Assembly (NCBI GenBank): GCA_037127315.1
Contig: JBBBDQ010001293.1
Span: 2,402,001-2,466,000 of the forward strand
Origin: Ascarosepion bandense
Taxonomy: Eukaryota; Mollusca; Cephalopoda; Sepiida; Sepiidae
Direction: 5' to 3'
DNA: 64,000 bases
The notes beneath the pieces were generated by a model. That model saw nothing but the letters and a program-made list of their open reading frames with translations. It was not told the DNA's origin and did no database searches. The position numbers and the translations under genes were made by a program. Position 1 is the stretch's first letter; each line of letters starts with the position of its first letter. Shown piece by piece: positions 60,614 through 64,000 of this stretch.

Positions 60614-61139
60614 GTGAATTGTTTAGTTTGATTTCTGACGAAGACATTTTTCCTTGCCAGGATTTTCACTATGATTGCACGGATCAGCCCGGACCTGTGC
60701 CCAGTGTGCCCGGTAGTCAGATACGGACATGCTTACTGTTAGAAATGTTTCATTTTCCAAACACGGTCAGCACATTGTGGTCGTGTTCACAGATGATGGT
60801 CTATGAAAGGGCAATGAAATCTAAGAGTCAATCACCAGCTAACTAGTGGTGGTGTTCCGATAGAGTCACTATGAAGAAGGCAAGAAGATGCATTATGCTA
60901 TTACTTACTGATTTTTTAAAAAAAAATGTTAAGGTTAATTTAGTTTTTCTTTACGGTATATTTTCCTTTTATTTGAATAATTTCCTTATTATTTTTGTTT
61001 TGAAATATTTTAATCATTTATATTTGATAATTTTTACAAGGAATATCATTAGGAATTTGAAATAGTCACAAATTAAGAACATTTGAAATAATTAAAAATT
61101 AAATAAGAAAATACTGACACACTTACGCGCACATATTTT
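60296..61139. other. Unassigned with (TTTC)n at 60579-60612
   Basis: The (CTTT)n run encodes the Phe/Ser string in the frame 60565-60846. The rest of that frame shows no domain. The sequence to 61139 is AT-rich. Confidence 0.5.
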
Positions 61140-61178
61140 TTTTCTTTAGCTCACGCTTTCTCTCTCTCTCTCTTTCTA

Positions 61179-61246
<68 letters not shown>

Positions 61247-61869
61247 TCTCTTTCTCTCTCTTTTTGTCAAGCCATTTTCTATCAAACGTCCTATCTAGCA
61301 ATTTCTCTTTCTTCCACTCTTCCTTTTTGTCTTATACTTTCATTTTGATTTAGTAATCTTTAGTAAGTGGATGTAAGTGGATTTAGTAAGTGGATGTGCG
61401 TTGTGGTACAGTGGATATCGGCTCGGAACGGGGAGCCGAGTTCGAATTCCAGTTGAATCCATTGTATTCACTTACGCGCAAATACCCTTGGGAAAGGTAC
61501 TAATCCGTCTCATCCTTCCGGTTATAGGTTAAATAGCAGGACAGACTGGGTTCTATAGCCTTGGTCGGCAACCAGTCTACCGCAGAAAGCAATGGCAACC
61601 TACTGCGGGATAATCTTCTGCCCAGTCAGTCATGTCTCGAAAGAGACATGATCGCCCAAGCGTGTATCACGTGTGGCACTTAACTGACTGACAAAATCTC
61701 TTTTATTCTCTTTCTCAGTCTCCTTCTCCTCCTCTCTCTCTCTCTCTTATGCCATTTTCTATCAAACGTCCTATCTAGCTATTTCTCTTCCTTTTACTCT
61801 TCCTTTTTGTCTTATACTTTCATTTTGGGTTAGTAATCTCTTTTATTCTCTTTCTCAGTCTCCTCCCCT

Positions 61870-61913
<44 letters not shown>

Positions 61914-62704
61914 TCTAACATTCTTTTTCTCTTTTTGTCTACATTTCTTATTCCTTTATAGCTTTCTTTTTCTCTCGTTCTGTCTTTGGTTTTACTCGTA
62001 ATGTTTTTTTTTTATATTTTCTCTTTCTGATTCCCCATTTCTCTTCTTTTTCTTTCTATCTTGCCTTTTTCTCTCTCTGTCACACTCTTTTTCTCTATAG
62101 CTCAAACTTTTTCCTATTTTTCTCTCTCTGTATCCTCATAATTTCTTTTTTTCCTTGTAAAATAATTTTAAACAATTGAAAATCTACTGACACTAGGATA
62201 CGCGCGTCTTTCTTCTACACATTTTGACTCTCTCTCTCTCTTTCCCTCCCTAGCTATTTCTATTAATCTCCTTTTCTCTCTATTTTTCTATTCTATTATA
62301 TTTCTTTGCCGCCTCTGTTTTGACTCGCAAGCAATCTTTCACTCACGTTTTGTCTAGTTTTCTTCTCCTTTCGAGATATCGCAATTTTATTCTTACTCTC
62401 ATTTTTTTTCTGGCTTTTCTTTTTTCTTTATAGCTATCTCGCTTTCTCTTTTGTACTTTCTCTAACTCCTTTGCCTTTTTCTGAAACTCATTTTTCCTCT
62501 TTTTCTGTCACTGTTTTTATCTCATTTCATTTTCCTATCTCTCACCCATCTTCTCTGTATCACTGTATCCTGATAATCATATGTCCCAACTTACTGTCTC
62601 TTTGAATTCATTTCTTATTATTTGTTTTATCTGCCTTGATATCTTTCATTCTTTTATACCTGTGCTCGTCTTTGTCTTTCGTTTCTCCCTCTTTTTTCTT
62701 CTCG

Positions 62705-62705
<1 letters not shown>
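61140..62705. repeat. 1.5-kb polypyrimidine (CT-rich) tract with an internal duplication
   Basis: Almost only C and T on the plus strand, apart from the SINE-1 at 61388-61692. A segment GCCATTTTCTATCAAACGTC...TTATACTTTCATTTTG occurs at 61272-61350 and 61750-61827, and TCTCTTTTATTCTCTTTCTC occurs at 61696 and 61837, so a roughly 170-bp unit is duplicated with the SINE inserted between. Confidence 0.88.
61388..61692 (+). mobile_element. SINE-1, best-preserved copy
   Basis: GCGTTGTGGTACAGTGGATA (A-box region), GAGTTCGAATTCCAGTTG (B box), CACTTACGCGCAAATACCC, TTGGGAAAGGTACTAATCCG, TAGCAGGACAGACTGGGTTC, GCAATGGCAACCTACTGC, hairpin CATGTCTCGAAAGAGACATG, and the end CACTTAACTGACTGAC. About 305 bp. 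Intact polymerase III boxes and lack of decay mark it as a young insertion. The AATCT string on both sides could be part of a target-site duplication but lies in repetitive DNA. Confidence 0.95.

Positions 62706-62707
<2 letters not shown>

Positions 62708-62750
<43 letters not shown>
62708..62750. repeat. (TA)n microsatellite
   Basis: About 21 TA units at the 3' side (minus strand) of a hammerhead-like unit. Confidence 0.95.
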
Positions 62751-62754
<4 letters not shown>

Positions 62755-62786
62755 AATTAAGGCAGACACGTTATGTCATGGTAAAT

Positions 62787-62828
62787 CGGAAGTATGGTCT
62801 ATTTCAGGCGAACCATCATCAGCTTCCG
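62787..62828 (-). ncRNA. Hammerhead-like motif, fourth sequence class
   Basis: Minus strand: CGGAAG (62823-62828), CTGATGA (62816-62822), TGGTTCGCCT with a GG/CC stem capped by TTCG, GAAA (62802-62805), TAGACCA forming a two-pair stem III, cleavage-position A at 62793 preceded by T, and CTTCCG (62787-62792), a perfect six-pair partner for CGGAAG. All core bases are present. Weak points are the T-T at the base of stem II and the short stem III. Confidence 0.55.
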
Positions 62829-62860
62829 TCTTTATTGTGCAAATGATTTTATACAAAATG

Positions 62861-62862
<2 letters not shown>

Positions 62863-62893
<31 letters not shown>
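62863..62893. repeat. (TA)n microsatellite
   Basis: About 15 TA units. Between here and 63345 there is a (CT)n at 63026-63066 and otherwise unassigned DNA, including AACTGAGTTAGACGC near 62925. Confidence 0.9.
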
Positions 62894-62896
<3 letters not shown>

Positions 62897-63025
62897 TGAA
62901 ACAATTCTTTGTGTGGTAGTCTAACTGAGTTAGACGCTCATACGTCGAAATCGGCGGGAGAGCCGTAACATATATATGTATGTTTCTTTGCGTTTACATT
63001 CATCTCTCTCTTCTATTCTTTCTGT

Positions 63026-63067
<42 letters not shown>

Positions 63068-63344
63068 TTCACGCATTTTCTGTTTCCCCCTTAAAGAAAA
63101 CAAATACAAATTTAAATGGTTGACTTTCTACGAGATGTTAGTTCATGTTTTGCCTGAAACTAAATTTCTATTTATTCTCCTAAATTTTGAGAATCTATTT
63201 TCGCAGACATGACCTCAGTTAAGATACTCGGAAATAATTAATCAACTAATACCAGCAATACTTTGTAAAAGATAACACATAATGCTTTATCAAGAAGATG
63301 TTCCAATCAGTGCTTAACACATTATGAAACATTTGATATCAAAA

Positions 63345-63762
63345 CTTCTGTATGGGTAAAAACGGCAAACTGCTGTATGGGTAAAGACAGCAAACTGATG
63401 TATGATTAAAAATGCTGTATTGGTAAAGCGGCATACTGTTGTATGAGGAAAGACTTCAAACTGTTGTATGGGTAAAGACGGCAAACCGCAGAACAGGTAT
63501 AGACGGCAAACTGAGGTATTTGCAAAACGTCGAACTGCTGTATGGGTTTAGACGGCAAACTGCTGTATTGGTGAAGACGGCAAACTGCTGTTTGGGTGAA
63601 GATGGCAAACTGCGTATGGGTGAAGACAGTAAACGGCTTTATGGCTATAGATGGCAAAGTATAGGTATAAACCTCAAACTGCTGTATGGGTAAAAACGTC
63701 AAACTGTTGTATGGGTATAGGCAGCAAACTGCTCTATGGGTAAAAACGGCAAACTGCAGGAT
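63345..63762. repeat. Minisatellite, about 16 units of 24-26 bp
   Basis: Unit close to GGTAAAGACGGCAAACTGC plus TGTATG. Units vary at several positions and in length by one or two bases. Both strands are open for 84-98 codons because the unit lacks stops in those frames; these are not genes. Confidence 0.93.
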
Positions 63763-63822
63763 GTCGCTTTCGAGACATGATCACTCAAGCGTGTATCACG
63801 TATAACACTTAACTGACTGATT
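63763..63822 (+). mobile_element. SINE-1, 3' tail only
   Basis: GTCGCTTTCGAGACATGATC, CAAGCGTGTATCACG, CACTTAACTGACTGA. Sixty bases of the SINE end, between the minisatellite and an RTE fragment. Confidence 0.88.
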
Positions 63823-63825
63823 CTT

Positions 63826-63985
63826 TTCTTTATTTCCAACGAAACCTTCATGTCTCTCAATACTCTACTTAGCTTTTGAAATGCGTCCTTGGTCATGCCA
63901 ATACGCCTTCGGATCTCAGTGTCACATTGTTCATTATCTTCTTTATTGGCGTTTTCTATTTTTCTCTCTTCCATCACAATTCAAT
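63826..63985 (-). pseudogene. RTE-type LINE internal fragment
   Basis: Minus frame: NEQCDTEIRRRIGMTKDAFQ, KLSRVLRDMKVSLEIKKR. This is the block between the KKTECM and WFYRRM motifs of RTE proteins. Open over 50 codons. It probably continues beyond the window only in part, since it is cut on its left by SINE-1. Confidence 0.82.
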
Positions 63986-64000
63986 CTTTAGCGTAAAAAT

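Noticed and set aside
60565..60846. Possible secreted or membrane protein of 93 codons
   Set aside because: The start is a (CTTT)n translation, and the remainder lacks any domain or conserved cysteine pattern that I can support.
63406..63702. 98-codon minus frame with repeating peptide
   Set aside because: Artefact of the 25-bp minisatellite; the unit length is not a multiple of three and varies.

Overview
The window is animal nuclear DNA, very AT-rich and built almost entirely of repeats. I found no intact host gene. The organism is most likely a coleoid cephalopod (octopus or squid). This is inference from three things: dense (TA)n and (CA)n microsatellites, a tRNA-derived SINE with a GTTCGAATTCC B box that looks like cephalopod SINEs, and many decayed Penelope-like, RTE-like and jockey/CR1-like retroelements. 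No search was run to confirm it. The longest reading frame, 51572-52717, is a 5'-truncated LINE reverse transcriptase. The next longest are other retroelement pieces or low-complexity frames.

Family names used below. 'LINE family A': jockey/CR1-like LINE whose copies share a C-terminal region (HIYKSTIRP, then WSGAP, then YKYFHGFCSDEL, then SRLWNSLP) and a 3' end of the form TGTAGCCCCCTGCGC, CCTTGCTCGGGGTG, GATTAAAAA. 'RTE': RTE-type LINE ending in a WFYRRMLRI / RKRQLRFLGH / WKAMIAYVLK C-terminus. 'PLE': Penelope-like element with Penelope RT and GIY-YIG endonuclease. 'SINE-1': about 300 bp tRNA-like SINE ending in CACTTAACTGACTGAC. 'HHR module': about 200-400 bp repeat carrying tRNA-like boxes and a hammerhead-ribozyme motif, bounded by (TA)n. 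Repeats B to J are unclassified families seen at least twice here.

Layout. 0-12 kb: LINE-A and RTE relics, SINE-1, a solo LTR placed in a TA tract beside an HHR module, a rearranged PLE, and a second HHR module. 12.4-17 kb: a GC-rich block with five 180-bp tandem repeats, each carrying a perfect 24-bp palindrome, then LINE-A copies. 17-24 kb: SINE-1 cluster, microsatellites, PLE C-terminus, inverted LINE-A ends. 24-31 kb: repeat C, LINE-A, PLE pieces with inverted ends, RTE. 31-43 kb: foldback elements, HHR modules, PLE pieces (one interrupted by LINE-A ends), an R2-like endonuclease fragment, large (CA)n/(TA)n tracts. 43-51 kb: LINE-A, repeat C, a further hammerhead candidate, RTE, a 5S-rRNA-headed SINE, palindromic hairpin repeats. 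51-55 kb: the best LINE-A copy inside a nested insertion, then a DUF4817-like transposase relic. 55-64 kb: a 167-bp inverted repeat pair, a second 5S-headed SINE, SINE-1 copies, a 1.5-kb polypyrimidine tract, a third hammerhead class, a 25-bp minisatellite and an RTE remnant.

Nothing here forms a working operon or pathway. The biology on view is retroelement parasitism. The strongest signals beyond ordinary repeats are several hammerhead-ribozyme folds of different sequence classes and a chimeric SINE whose head is a nearly full 5S rRNA. Hammerhead ribozymes in PLEs and 5S-derived SINEs are both described classes in animals. The combinations seen here (tRNA-like boxes plus hammerhead in one module, 5S head on a tRNA-like SINE body) deserve the second look.
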